Origin: WM-3-3 sp041660045
Lineage (GTDB): Bacteria; Pseudomonadota; Gammaproteobacteria; Methylococcales; Methylomonadaceae
Length of the DNA stretch: 64,000 nt
Direction of reading: 5' to 3'
NCBI GenBank assembly: GCA_041660045.1
Contig: JBAZXA010000003.1
Coordinates: 124,001-188,000, forward strand
Shown: positions 35,588-44,980 of the stretch, piece by piece
Layout: every line of letters begins with the position of its first letter
Position numbering within the stretch: the first letter of the stretch is position 1
Position numbers and translations under genes: made by a program
The notes under the pieces: model-generated
Told to the model about the DNA's origin: nothing
The model's database searches: none
What the model saw: the letters and a program-made list of their open reading frames with translations, nothing else

Positions 35588-36543
35588 ATGCTTCCTATTT
35601 CCAATTCAAATGGCCTCTTCGGCTTCATTAATTCGGTAGGCGATATTGTCATAGCACCCAAATTTTATGATGTTGGCCTGTTTTCACCGCAAGGATTGGC
35701 GTTAGTGCGAATTGACCAATGGGCTGAATGCGGAATCGGGTATATCGATTTGTTGGGCAATGTTGTTATCGGGCAAAAATTTTATAATGGGGACGGCTTC
35801 ACCCAGTCTGGCCTAGCCCATGTAATATTTGATAAGACCAGTTATTTTTTGCATGGTTACATCGATACAAAAGGAAATACTGCTATAGAACCAATTTTTT
35901 GAATAAGCGCGATCTTTTGGTTATTTTGATTTGGCCATCGTAGAAATAAAAAATCTAAAAGGCTGTATCGACACTGCGGGAAACGTATGCATACCCGCCG
36001 AATTTGATAGTCTTTTCGGCTTCGCCAAAAACGGCTTAGCTAAAGCGAAGAAAGGGAAATTTTCCGGATTTATTGATACTCAAGGTAAAGAAATATTTTC
36101 TTCAAAATATAAGAATTTCTGGGGGTTTTACGAAAGCGAACTGGCTTTAGTAGAATCCCACGGCAAGCATGGTTACATAGGCAACAATGGAGAGATCAAA
36201 ATTCCGCTTCAATACGATGAGGCTGGCACATTTGCGTCCAATGGGCTTGCAAAAGTTTGCTCAAATGGGAAATGGGGCTTTAATTAATGCTTCAGGGGAG
36301 TTCGTTATCGCTCCGCAATTTCATGACTTATCCGGGTTCAATAGCAGTGGCATTGCGGTGTTTATTGATAAGAAAAATAAGTGTGGATGCATCAATAGCT
36401 CAGGTAATATCATCATAGAACCAAAGTATGATGATATTGAATTTACCTTCGATGACAATATTCTTGAGGTAAGGTTAAAAAATAAGCAGGGCTACATTTC
36501 GATTGATGGAAACTGGATTAGTGATTATGTTAGGGACCACTGA
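35588..36543 (+). pseudogene. WG-repeat protein, twice frameshifted and cut by an IS
   Basis: Tandem WG-type beta repeats of ~30 residues are visible: NGLFGFINSVGDIVIAPKF, CGIGYIDLLGNVVIGQKF, KHGYIGNNGEIKIPLQY and others to KQGYISIDGNWISDYV. The frame breaks near 35900 and near 36280. At 36530-36532 the element IS starts; joining across it gives a natural end a dozen codons later. WG-repeat proteins are frequent beside polymorphic-toxin immunity genes. The gene lies 42 bp after the DUF3396 gene. Confidence 0.72.
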
Positions 36544-37730
36544 TTAATTCCCCAAAGCGGCAAGCGGTATAATGCCCCATCGAAACCGCAATAGAGACGA
36601 CGCCCATGAACGAGCCCCAACAACTCAGCTTTGCCGATGCTGAACGCCAACAAAGGCAAAATCACCCGGCGGGAAAAGTTTCTCGACCAACTTGAGGGCT
36701 TATTGCCTTGGTTAGCCATGATGGCGGTGATCGGACCGCATTATGCGTCTGGAACAGGACGCGGCCGCAAGCCGTTTCCGTTGGATACGATGCTACACGT
36801 GCATGTGGCACAGATTGTCTACAACTATTCCGACCCCGGTATGGAAGATGCGCGGTATGAGATTGAATCGCTACGGCGCTTTTGCAGTATTCGCCTGGAA
36901 GCGGTGCCCGATGAAAGCACCCTTTTGCAGTTCCGGCATCTGTTGGAAGCACACGGTTTAACCGAACAGGTTTTCGCAGCCAACAAGCAAACTCTGGGGG
37001 AGCGTGGGTTTTTTTGAGGGCGGCACAATCGTTGACGCTAGCCTGATTGCCGCGCCGACCTCGACCAAAAACCAAGGCAAAGCGCGTGATCCCGACATGC
37101 ATTCCAGAAAGAAAGGCAATCAATGGTTTTTCGGCAGCAAATTCCGCATCGGTGTCGATAGCAAAACCGGCTTGGTGCATACCTTGAAAGTCACCTCAGG
37201 CAACGTCAGCGACATTGCCGAAGCCGCATCATTACTGCACGGCGACGAACAGTCCGCTCACGGCGATGCGGGTTATCAGGGTTTGGATAAACGCCCCGGG
37301 ATGCTTACCGACAACCCGCCGGTCTGCGTGATCGCGATGCGTCCGGGCAAATTGGCCGAGTTAACCCAAGACGATTGCGAGGAAACCCAGCAACTGCGCC
37401 ATGCTGCCCGTGAACTGGCCAGCCGCCGCGCTAAGGTCGAGCACATGTTTCGGGATATTAAAACTCGTTTTGGTTATGCCAAGAATCGCTATCGGGGCTT
37501 GGTCAAAGACGCGGCGCATTTGACATTCCTGACGGCGATAGCCAACGTGCTGCGCGGTGATGCTTATGAACGTCGGAGCCTGATTGCATCCGAAATTTGA
37601 AAATAGACCCGGAAACGGGCTAGTTTGCGATGGAAAGCCACTGTTTTGATAATAAAACAGTCGGATATTGAATTTTTTGACTCACTTTGACAGTGACTGC
37701 CTCTTAAAATGGTTGTTTTTCAGAGGTTCC
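36533..37730 (+). mobile_element. IS5-family insertion sequence with TTA target duplication
   Basis: A 1198-bp element with imperfect ends (GGGACCACTGATTAA at the left; the right end reversed reads GGAACCTCTGAAAAA) and TTA on both sides (36530-36532 and 37731-37733), as in the IS1031-type subgroup. It carries one transposase gene and is inserted in the 3' end of the WG-repeat gene. It is the least decayed element in the window. Confidence 0.82.
36606..37600 (+). pseudogene. IS5-family transposase with two frame changes
   Basis: MNEPQQLSFADAERQQRQ starts at 36606; frame changes near 36655 to KITRREKFLDQLEGLLPW... FRHLLEAHGLTEQVF; at the T7 run near 37012 it changes again to GGTIVDASLIAAPTSTKNQ, the first catalytic Asp block, followed by GVDSKTGLVHTLKVT, HGDAGYQGLDKR and MFRDIKTRFGYAKNRYRGL with the last Glu/Arg region. 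The parts together make a full-length DDE transposase. The T7 step might be programmed slippage, but the first is probably a mutation. Confidence 0.8.
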
Positions 37731-38063
37731 TTAAGTATCCCCCATGTCAGGCAATTGTTTTTTGATATATGATGCGCTTGAATGAACCTTAAATTCCTAT
37801 ACAGCCATATAGTCCTATGCGACCAAAAGAAATAACAGAAAATTTAACATTAAAAGCTGCAACTGGGATTACGCTTTTGAGCTAAAAATAAAACTGATAA
37901 TTGCTTACTTCATGGTTGATAGAATTTCTGGTTTTATGGGCTATTTGTTTATTATGAAATAGCATAAAGCTTGATAGTTGACCAGGATAAGCTCAGGTAA
38001 GTCAAACTCATTTATTTCTTTTATAGAAATGCAATAACATATTCAATAACCATAAGTAACCTT
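37731..38063. other. intergenic region between IS and acyltransferase
   Basis: 333 bp, strongly AT-rich. The first ~45 bp are the displaced 3' end of the WG-repeat gene. No other gene or element was recognised; the promoter of the acyltransferase gene should be here. Confidence 0.45.
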
Positions 38064-39023
38064 ATGAAAAATAGGCTTTGTTTTATTGATACACTGCGAG
38101 GATTTAGCGTTCTTTATATTGTAGGGTTTTGGCATCTAATGAACTACACCGATGCCTTTCCTAACTATGCCAATTTTATAACGATGAGGATAACGGTATC
38201 AGTTCTAGCATTATTTGTATTCTTGTCAGGTTATTTAATGAGTAATACCAAGCTTGATTTAGAGATAAAAATTATCAAGGTATTTTATATTAAACGATTT
38301 TTAAGAATATATCCTCTATACGTTTTTTCTTTATTTTTATTCTTTTTGCTTCATTTATCCAATAAAATAACGCTGATAAAAGCGGGCTTACTAATATCCA
38401 TGTTTTATGGGCCTCCGCCGCCAACGCTGTGGTTTATAACTATGATAATAGTTTTTTATTTATTAACTCCCCTGCTAATTAGTGCAAAAAATACTTCTAA
38501 ACTTTTGTTTAGGGGCATAGTTTTAATGCTGCTTATGATGCTGTTAAGTTATATCTCACCCAAAAGCGACCCTCGACTTTTAATCTATTTTCCAGCTTTT
38601 ATCAGTGGTATTTATATGGCTAAATCAGATCATTTATCTAAAGGTTTTATCACTAAAATTCTAGTTTTATTATTTGGCTCGGTAGTTTTATCTGTTCAAG
38701 TGAATGAGGCGCCTGAAGTAAGTTATGCTAGTATACCCTTAGCAATTTTTTCACCTTTAGCTATATTTTATATTTTTAGTTCTATTAAATTACCTATCAA
38801 TAGTTTAGTTAAACACATTAGTTATGCTGGCTATGTAATGTATTTAATACATAGGCCAATATATGAGCTGATGTTATTAGTCTATTATAGGTTTTTAACT
38901 ATGTATAGTTTTAATATGGAAACATTAAAAGTAGGGTATTTAATATTTATCTGTTTACCCGTAATTGTTGTGATAAGCTACTTTGTGCAAAAAAGCTATG
39001 ATAAATTAATATTGAATTTATAA
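38064..39023 (+). CDS. acyltransferase family 3 membrane protein
   Basis: 319 residues with ~9-10 membrane segments. The start CFIDTLRGFSVLYIVGFWHL contains the conserved RG and following His of the Acyltransferase-3 (OafA/YrhL) family, and FYIKRFLRIYPLY near residue 77 is its second motif. These proteins acetylate or acylate sugars of lipopolysaccharide, capsule or glycolipids in the inner membrane. The gene is much more AT-rich than its neighbours and lies just after an IS, which suggests acquisition by transfer. Substrate unknown. Confidence 0.85.
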   Translation: MKNRLCFIDTLRGFSVLYIVGFWHLMNYTDAFPNYANFITMRITVSVLALFVFLSGYLMSNTKLDLEIKIIKVFYIKRFLRIYPLYVFSLFLFFLLHLSNKITLIKAGLLISMFYGPPPPTLWFITMIIVFYLLTPLLISAKNTSKLLFRGIVLMLLMMLLSYISPKSDPRLLIYFPAFISGIYMAKSDHLSKGFITKILVLLFGSVVLSVQVNEAPEVSYASIPLAIFSPLAIFYIFSSIKLPINSLVKHISYAGYVMYLIHRPIYELMLLVYYRFLTMYSFNMETLKVGYLIFICLPVIVVISYFVQKSYDKLILNL

Positions 39024-39162
39024 ACTTCGCCATTTAGGCGCTTTAACTCAGCCGTCTCAATTGGTAAGCGCCCTATTGATACCGCATAAAATTCATTGCC
39101 CAAACTTATTAAATAACAGTGAAGCCAAATAGGGAATAGCTTTCATTCTATTTTAACTGAGA

Positions 39163-41595
39163 TTAAGGCACTAATTGCAAGGTATGGATGGGCTTATCGG
39201 CAAACAAACTTAAAGCTTGTCCGTTTAACCAATACGGTTGTTGATCTTGGTAATTTACCGATAATGGATGGCCTGATTGTCCGCCTGGCATATGCAGAAT
39301 GCTGTCTTGACTATGCCCAGGTGAGACTACCATGCGCTCACTGGCGCCAAAACTGGAATGATCAGCACGTACGCAAAAACCACTGCAACCTGATAACGCT
39401 GCATCTGGCATATCTAGGAAAACCGATAGTAGCGGCATTACCCTAGAAAACGGATGTTGCTGGCTTACCCTATTTTCTAAGCCCCAAGCCAAGTTCGGTA
39501 ATGGTGTATTTAGATGTTTAGCCTGCACGGCTGATAAGCTTTGTTCCAATTGTGACAAAATTAGATTATCCCAACTGCCATACGCGCCCACATTAGGTAA
39601 TAATTCAGCAGATTTAACTTTTAACAAGGCCAATAATGGCATATCAACATAACTCCAATGATATCTAAATGCCTTATCTTTTTGTTTACAGACTGTTAAA
39701 TACGGCATTAGCACTGTCTCTATTAAGGCGTTTCGGAACTCTACCAAAACCATTAAACCCAAGCTATCAACGTTGGCTTTACCATCCCATTGCAACAAAT
39801 AGGTCTTTAGTGCTTTCAGTTTAGGCTTTTGTGCCAGTATGCTAGGACTTAATACCTGTAGTGCCAATTGCTGATAAACCGCATAAAACTCACTTTCTGT
39901 GTCTAGCTGTAAACCTAACATCAGTTGCTCATTGGGCAGTTGCATTTGCTTAAGTTGCTGACTGATACGATAGGCTCGATAGCCATTGGCAAATTGATGT
40001 CCAATGACATAAGGGAAATCCGTACCAAAACGGCGCTCATTTGCTGACACCACAAAGCCTGCTGGCGGGTTAACGATACGCGGCAAGTGTTTTGCTTCAA
40101 TATATCCATCCCATCCTATTTTGCCATCAGCCCAAGACTGGCTAACTAAACCGTCGTTACCCACGCGTTTGGGGATTTTTCCAGTTAAAGTCCAAGCAAT
40201 TTGGCCTAATTCGTCCGCTAACAAGATATTCAATTGCGGATTACCGGCTAGATTGGCTATGTCTAATGCCTGCCCTAAACGGCTGGCTTGTTCCAACTCC
40301 AATATATCAAGATTGATAGTGCTAGGGTCTAACGCTGCCCAATGGACGGCAACTGCTTGCCCAAGTAATGGCTGTGTAGAAACCGGCCCCCATAGCGTGT
40401 GCTTAACCGTTATTTGCCGAACAGCGGCACCTTTTACCTGAATTGGCTCTAGCCGTCGCTCAAAATCCCGCCAACCATCCCCAACACGGTATTGATTGGC
40501 GTCCAAAGGATTAATTTCCAACTTGACTAAATCCAAAAAATCCCCTGAAAGGTTAGTCATCCCCCAGGCTATGTGCTGGTTGCTGCCGACGATTAAAAAC
40601 GGGGTTCCAGGTAAAGTTATGCCTGCCGCATGTACCGTAGGATACTTAATCTCTACGCGATACCAAAGATTAGGCACATTAAGGGCTAAATGCATGTCAT
40701 TTGCCAATATTGCCCTACCATCGGCAGTTTTGGCCCCGCTTACTGCCCAGGCATTTGAACCTGCAATCGTGTTAGGATCCATTTCTGGTAATAGCTTAGC
40801 CGTTTTGGCTGTAGTATTTGCTGCCAATAAAGCTTGCAGTAACTTTGATGGTATAGGTTTCAACGGCCGCAATGCTTTTGCTTGCGGATATAGGCTATCA
40901 GTATAGCGATCGCTATCCGGGGTAAAAAACGCTACGACTTCGTTAGGTAAAGTCTCTGCCATAACCGACATCATGCGTTCTTCCTGCTCAGACCAAGAGG
41001 TTAAAGTGGCAAACATCCCCATCACCACCAATAGAGTATCTTGTGCTTGCCATAAATCGGGCTGGTAACCTAAAACGCTAAACTCGAAAGGTAAGGCTTT
41101 GGCCTGTTTAACAAAGCTGTTGACCCCTTCCGCATAGGCCTGCAAATAGTCCTTCTGTAGCGGCGGTAATTGAGACCAAATTTGTTTGACTTCCTGGTTA
41201 AAACCATAAGTACGATATGTTATATCGCTGTCTAAAGCTACCGCACCGAAAACTTCCGCTAATCGACCCGCGCTTTTACGGCGCATTAAATCCATTTGGA
41301 ACAAACGCTCATTTGCACTTACAAAACCTAATGCGCGCACAGCATCTAGCCGGCTCTGCGCATTAATTTGAGGTATGCCTAACGCATCAGTCTGGACAAT
41401 AACGGGTGAACTTAGGCTGTTTAGCTGCACCCTGCCATCCCATACAGGTAAAGACTGCCGCATCCAGCCATAAGCAATAAGAGCAATAACACAGCCTATA
41501 AGACATATTACCAATAAAGTATTACGGAAAAATTTCATCATGCTAAGCATATCACTGAGGAAAGGTACGACTATGCCTATCATAACGTTCATCAC
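39163..41595 (-). CDS. penicillin-acylase-family Ntn hydrolase
   Basis: 810 residues. N-terminal membrane anchor/signal near 22-44, an alpha chain with VQTDALGIPQI, the autocleavage site AGS280NAWAVSG with Ser280 as the new N-terminal nucleophile, and a beta chain with ANDMHLALNVPNLWYR and a late PGHSQDSILHMPGGQSGHPLS block. The family includes penicillin G acylase, homoserine-lactone acylases and PvdQ. It acts in the periplasm. Start codon uncertain: ATGs at 41595 and 41538 are both possible. Neighbouring MbtH and PPTase genes suggest a link with nonribosomal peptide maturation. Confidence 0.85.
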   Translation of the reverse strand: MMNVMIGIVVPFLSDMLSMMKFFRNTLLVICLIGCVIALIAYGWMRQSLPVWDGRVQLNSLSSPVIVQTDALGIPQINAQSRLDAVRALGFVSANERLFQMDLMRRKSAGRLAEVFGAVALDSDITYRTYGFNQEVKQIWSQLPPLQKDYLQAYAEGVNSFVKQAKALPFEFSVLGYQPDLWQAQDTLLVVMGMFATLTSWSEQEERMMSVMAETLPNEVVAFFTPDSDRYTDSLYPQAKALRPLKPIPSKLLQALLAANTTAKTAKLLPEMDPNTIAGSNAWAVSGAKTADGRAILANDMHLALNVPNLWYRVEIKYPTVHAAGITLPGTPFLIVGSNQHIAWGMTNLSGDFLDLVKLEINPLDANQYRVGDGWRDFERRLEPIQVKGAAVRQITVKHTLWGPVSTQPLLGQAVAVHWAALDPSTINLDILELEQASRLGQALDIANLAGNPQLNILLADELGQIAWTLTGKIPKRVGNDGLVSQSWADGKIGWDGYIEAKHLPRIVNPPAGFVVSANERRFGTDFPYVIGHQFANGYRAYRISQQLKQMQLPNEQLMLGLQLDTESEFYAVYQQLALQVLSPSILAQKPKLKALKTYLLQWDGKANVDSLGLMVLVEFRNALIETVLMPYLTVCKQKDKAFRYHWSYVDMPLLALLKVKSAELLPNVGAYGSWDNLILSQLEQSLSAVQAKHLNTPLPNLAWGLENRVSQQHPFSRVMPLLSVFLDMPDAALSGCSGFCVRADHSSFGASERMVVSPGHSQDSILHMPGGQSGHPLSVNYQDQQPYWLNGQALSLFADKPIHTLQLVP

Positions 41596-42229
41596 TTGCT
41601 GTATGTGCCAACAAAAAAGCCATAGGCATCATTTTAATACACATATTGAGCCAAATTAACCGCGCCTATTCAACACGGTTTGCCAGTGATCATATCTATA
41701 GCGTATTACTACAGCTTAAATACCACGAAATAATCGCAACTTTGTGTCAAATATTATCCAATATTAACTATAAAATCGGTACATCTTAATATAACTATGT
41801 TATTTAACATCTATACTATGCATCACCTAATATTAAAAACTATATAATGCGTAAATAATAATACATAATTTATTGAAATTTATGATAAAACTAATTTTTA
41901 TTTATTTTAAATTTTATTCTTTTTCTCGTTACGCTTACTATATATACTAACTGTGGTTTTTATTATTTTCAGCAAACAGACACCACCAATCAAAATTAAT
42001 ATTTAATTAAGAAAATTATTATAGGATTAAGCCATAGAGCTTATTGTCCTGTGAATAATAAGCTCAGCTATGTAATTAATGCCCTTAATCTAAGCCTTTA
42101 TATGAACCAACACAGTATCTTGCTATTGTTAATAAAAATCTGATTCTCTTGGATCCTAAATTAGTTGAATAAAGCAGTTTAACTGCTAGACAAATAAACA
42201 ATTTAAAATAACAAACCAGGAAAAAACCA
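41596..42229. other. 634-bp AT-rich intergenic region
   Basis: No gene seen. It separates the divergent acylase and mbtH genes. A 9-bp perfect stem lies at 42037-42045 and 42057-42065 (GAGCTTATT / AATAAGCTC, loop 11), about 165 bp before mbtH, and could be part of a leader or a terminator. Long A/T runs at 41750-41960 look like upstream regulatory DNA. Confidence 0.45.
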
Positions 42230-42442
42230 ATGAGCTATAAACAACTAGACAATACACTTTATCTCGTAGTAGTTAACCACGAAGAACAATATTCTATTTG
42301 GCCTGAAGACAAAGCAATCCCTACCGGCTGGCAAGCCGAAGGCACTAAAGGCAAAAAGCAGGATTGCTTGGCTTACATACAAACAATTTGGATGACAATA
42401 ACCCCTGCTAGCCTAAGGGTACACATGGGACAAACCGCATAG
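42230..42442 (+). CDS. MbtH-family protein
   Basis: 70 residues. The family signature is complete: NHEEQYSIWPEDKAIPTGW, then a C-terminal IQTIWMTITPASLR. MbtH-like proteins bind and activate the adenylation domains of nonribosomal peptide synthetases. No synthetase is in the window, so its partner is elsewhere. It is convergent with the phosphopantetheinyl transferase gene, which would prime the same enzymes. A GGA-containing ribosome binding site (CCAGGAAAAAACC) precedes the ATG. Confidence 0.93.
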   Translation: MSYKQLDNTLYLVVVNHEEQYSIWPEDKAIPTGWQAEGTKGKKQDCLAYIQTIWMTITPASLRVHMGQTA

Positions 42443-42448
42443 CCCGTT

Positions 42449-42483
42449 AAAAGCCTAACTTCGGTTTACTTAGTAGGTTTTTA
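42449..42483. terminator. bidirectional terminator between mbtH and the PPTase gene
   Basis: AAAAGCCTAAC and GTAGGTTTTT form an imperfect stem with A-run on one side and T-run on the other, in the 49-bp gap between the two convergent stops. It can serve both directions. Confidence 0.55.
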
Positions 42484-42491
42484 CCAGGCAG

Positions 42492-43175
42492 TTATTCTAA
42501 TTGTTTAAAATTAAGACTCACGGCACTATTGTTTGGTAAAGTAATCGCACCGCTTATTTTGTTGGGCAACTTTAGATCAAACAAACGCCAACTTGTCGGC
42601 GCCCCGTAGGCTTTAGGTAATGCTATGTATTGACTAGACCCAACTGAAGTTGTCACTACTTCAGTTGGGTTTAAGCCTAAACCCAACCCCACTGCTTTCA
42701 TAAAGCTTTCTTTTCTAACCCAAAGTTGATAAAAAAAAGCCGTTTTTTCCGCCCCTGATAAGCTGATCCAAGTCTTATATTCGCTGTCTGCAAAACATTG
42801 TTTAGTGATTGCATGATAGTCTATACCGTCACGCCAACATTCAATATCGACCCCAATCTGGTCTACGCAACCAACCACCACCAATAAATGGTCTCCAGAA
42901 TGGGACATATTAAAGTATATCCCTACACTATCAAGCAGCGCTGGCTTGCCATAAAGACCTAACTCAAACTCTAGATGTTCAGGCGCTTTATTGAGATACC
43001 CTGCTAAGATCAACCTTAACTTAGCATGGGCCAATAAATAACGATTTCTATCGCGTTCGAAAACAAAACGTTGGACTTTAAGCAACTCTGCTTCATTTAA
43101 TAACGATTTATAATAAGTAGCTGGCTGGGATGCCAATAACGGTTCCAGCCACACATCAAGGACAGTCTCAAGCAT
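42492..43175 (-). CDS. Sfp-type 4'-phosphopantetheinyl transferase
   Basis: 227 residues. Motifs in order: the LRLILAGYL region, FNMSHSGDHLLV near residue 83, GVDIECWRDG (109-118; the Asp and Glu bind Mg) and LWVRKESFMKAVGLGLG (152-168), which holds the catalytic Glu/Lys. It converts apo carrier proteins of peptide or polyketide synthases to holo form. Its convergent neighbour is mbtH. Length is normal. Confidence 0.9.
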   Translation of the reverse strand: MLETVLDVWLEPLLASQPATYYKSLLNEAELLKVQRFVFERDRNRYLLAHAKLRLILAGYLNKAPEHLEFELGLYGKPALLDSVGIYFNMSHSGDHLLVVVGCVDQIGVDIECWRDGIDYHAITKQCFADSEYKTWISLSGAEKTAFFYQLWVRKESFMKAVGLGLGLNPTEVVTTSVGSSQYIALPKAYGAPTSWRLFDLKLPNKISGAITLPNNSAVSLNFKQLE

Positions 43176-43495
43176 ATCGAGGCATCAATAAGAATATATT
43201 GTCTTACATTGTAACCTAGACTAGCCGTTATACCACTTAATTCAAAGCCTTTACCCTTTTACATCGCTTAAGCCTACTTAGGGTATTGATGCTCAACCAA
43301 GCATAGTCAGTGGAAAACCTGTCAATTTTTATATCTCTATCACAAATATTTTTTTTCATTTTAATGAAGACCGAGAAATTTTTGCTATTCTTGTCATCTA
43401 AGGCCTTCGCCGCATTTACCTAGGCTAAACGCTATCATACTATTGCGTGGACTATTCTTCGTGAAAACAAAGCCTTGGGTACTGTAGGAGAACTG
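43176..43495. other. intergenic region upstream of the PPTase gene and a small secreted-protein gene
   Basis: 320 bp without a recognised gene. Divergent promoters are expected. An AGGAG at 43486-43490 serves the next gene. Confidence 0.5.
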
Positions 43496-43891
43496 ATGAG
43501 AAAACATAATCTTACCCGAATAGTTCTTGGTGCTTTAGCAATAGGCACTTTACTTAGCCAAACTGCCAGGACGGAGGACAATAGCGAAATCATTGCACCC
43601 TTGGACCTAGTCAGAAAGCTATTAATGGATGGCAGCCCAATTGACAGCCAAAAAACCCTGCAAAGCCTACCTGAGAGAAATATCAGCCCAGCGCCATCGG
43701 AAAGTCGGCAGAAAGCTAATGAAGCAGCGGTGCAAGCTGCCAGAAATGCGACTAAAGACTTTAAAAAAGTCTATCAAAAGCCTGAACAATGTTATGACAT
43801 GGAAGATAAAGCGACCAGAATATGGTGTGCCAACCATTTTATGAAAGCAAAAAAAGACTATGAAAAACAAAACCAAATAGCTATTCAATAA
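43496..43891 (+). CDS. small exported protein of unknown function
   Basis: 131 residues from the ATG at 43496, chosen because TAGGAG lies 5 bp upstream and the product then begins with a signal peptide (MRKHNLTRIVLGALAIGTLLSQTA, written in part). The mature part is basic and helical, with ANEAAVQAARNATKDFKKVYQ and two cysteines near the C-terminus (QCYDMEDK, WCANHF) that may form a disulfide. No known domain. It stands alone. Confidence 0.65.
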   Translation: MRKHNLTRIVLGALAIGTLLSQTARTEDNSEIIAPLDLVRKLLMDGSPIDSQKTLQSLPERNISPAPSESRQKANEAAVQAARNATKDFKKVYQKPEQCYDMEDKATRIWCANHFMKAKKDYEKQNQIAIQ

Positions 43892-43973
43892 GATTCAACA
43901 CAAAGTAGGTTACATCGATCTTTATTCGTTAACCGACACCAGCACTGTTCTATCAACTACTTAGCATCAAAAC

Positions 43974-44210
43974 CTACAATTGCACATGCGTACCGTCACA
44001 ATATGGCGGCGTTTTAGTTTGCTTACATAAGCAAATAGCTACAGTCTTTTTTTCACTCAGTAAAAACGGTTGCGGCGTGAAGTTAGAACCGGCATGGGAA
44101 CCATCACAAAAACTACCATTTTGGCTGTTTCCGCAACTACACCAAAAATACGACCCCGCTTCTAGTTCAGTAACACTGGGTTGTTTTGCAGCAATAGTGG
44201 GTGTGCTCAT
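43974..44210 (-). CDS. CDGSH iron-sulfur domain protein (double motif)
   Basis: 78 residues with two CDGSH motifs, CSCGNSQNGSFCDGSH (24-39) and CLCKQTKTPPYCDGTH (60-75), each able to hold a [2Fe-2S] cluster with three Cys and one His. This two-motif form is common in bacteria (MitoNEET-like type II). Cytoplasmic; role in redox or cluster handling is not defined. It lies 138 bp downstream of the yceI gene on the same strand. Confidence 0.9.
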   Translation of the reverse strand: MSTPTIAAKQPSVTELEAGSYFWCSCGNSQNGSFCDGSHAGSNFTPQPFLLSEKKTVAICLCKQTKTPPYCDGTHVQL

Positions 44211-44348
44211 ACTATGTTCCTCAGAAATATTAATACTTTAGTTTTTAATGGTATCTACCCGCAACGCGAATCGCGAGATGTTAACCTATAGGCTAACTCA
44301 AGATAAAAAAAGCCAAGTCATTATCCGATCGCAAACAAATTTACCTAT

Positions 44349-44921
44349 CTATTCTTTAACAGCTTCAATTTGAATCTGAATTTTAACTTCGTCGCCAATC
44401 GCGGGTACAAATTTGTCCACCCCAAAATCAGAACGTTTAATCGTCGTACTAGCATTAGCGCCACAGGTCTTTTTTAAACTAATCACATTTAGTCCACAAA
44501 TAAAGTAATCGACAGTTAAATGCAGCGGTTTAGTAACACCATGTAGGCTAAAATTACCATCAATACCTATTAGCTTTTCATCTTTAAACAAAAACTTATC
44601 CGAGATAAAAGAAATTTGTGGGTAAAGCGCAGCATCTAAAAACTCCTTACTGCGCAGTTTATCTTCAAGTTCCGTAAGACCCGTACTGATACTAGCCGTA
44701 TTAATGGCCACTTGTAGGCTGCCCGTAGCAGCACTTGTGTCCAATAAAATGGTACCACTGGTCTCATTAAATCGCCCCCGTTGGTTTGAAAACCCTAAAT
44801 GGTTAATTTCAAAACTGGGAAAGGTATGCCTTGGATCTATGCTATAAGTATCAGCCGCCAACACTGAAATACTTACCACACTTAACATGGCCAGAGCCAA
44901 CCACATTTTATTCATATTCAT
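44349..44921 (-). CDS. YceI-family periplasmic lipid-binding protein
   Basis: 190 residues from the ATG at 44921, which follows a TTGGAG and begins a signal peptide ending VLAAD; frames further upstream lack such support. The mature protein starts DTYSIDPRHTFPSFEINHLGFS, the classical YceI opening, and continues with GRFNETSGTILLD and FISDKFLFKDEKLIGIDGNFSLHGVTKPL. YceI proteins form a lipocalin-like barrel that binds polyisoprenoids. It lies 59 bp downstream of a marR gene and is probably co-transcribed. Confidence 0.9.
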   Translation of the reverse strand: MNMNKMWLALAMLSVVSISVLAADTYSIDPRHTFPSFEINHLGFSNQRGRFNETSGTILLDTSAATGSLQVAINTASISTGLTELEDKLRSKEFLDAALYPQISFISDKFLFKDEKLIGIDGNFSLHGVTKPLHLTVDYFICGLNVISLKKTCGANASTTIKRSDFGVDKFVPAIGDEVKIQIQIEAVKE

Positions 44922-44980
44922 ACTCCAAGGATTATAGTTAACAATTAGGTCCGCCTCGTGTTCTTTACCCAACCGTTAGA

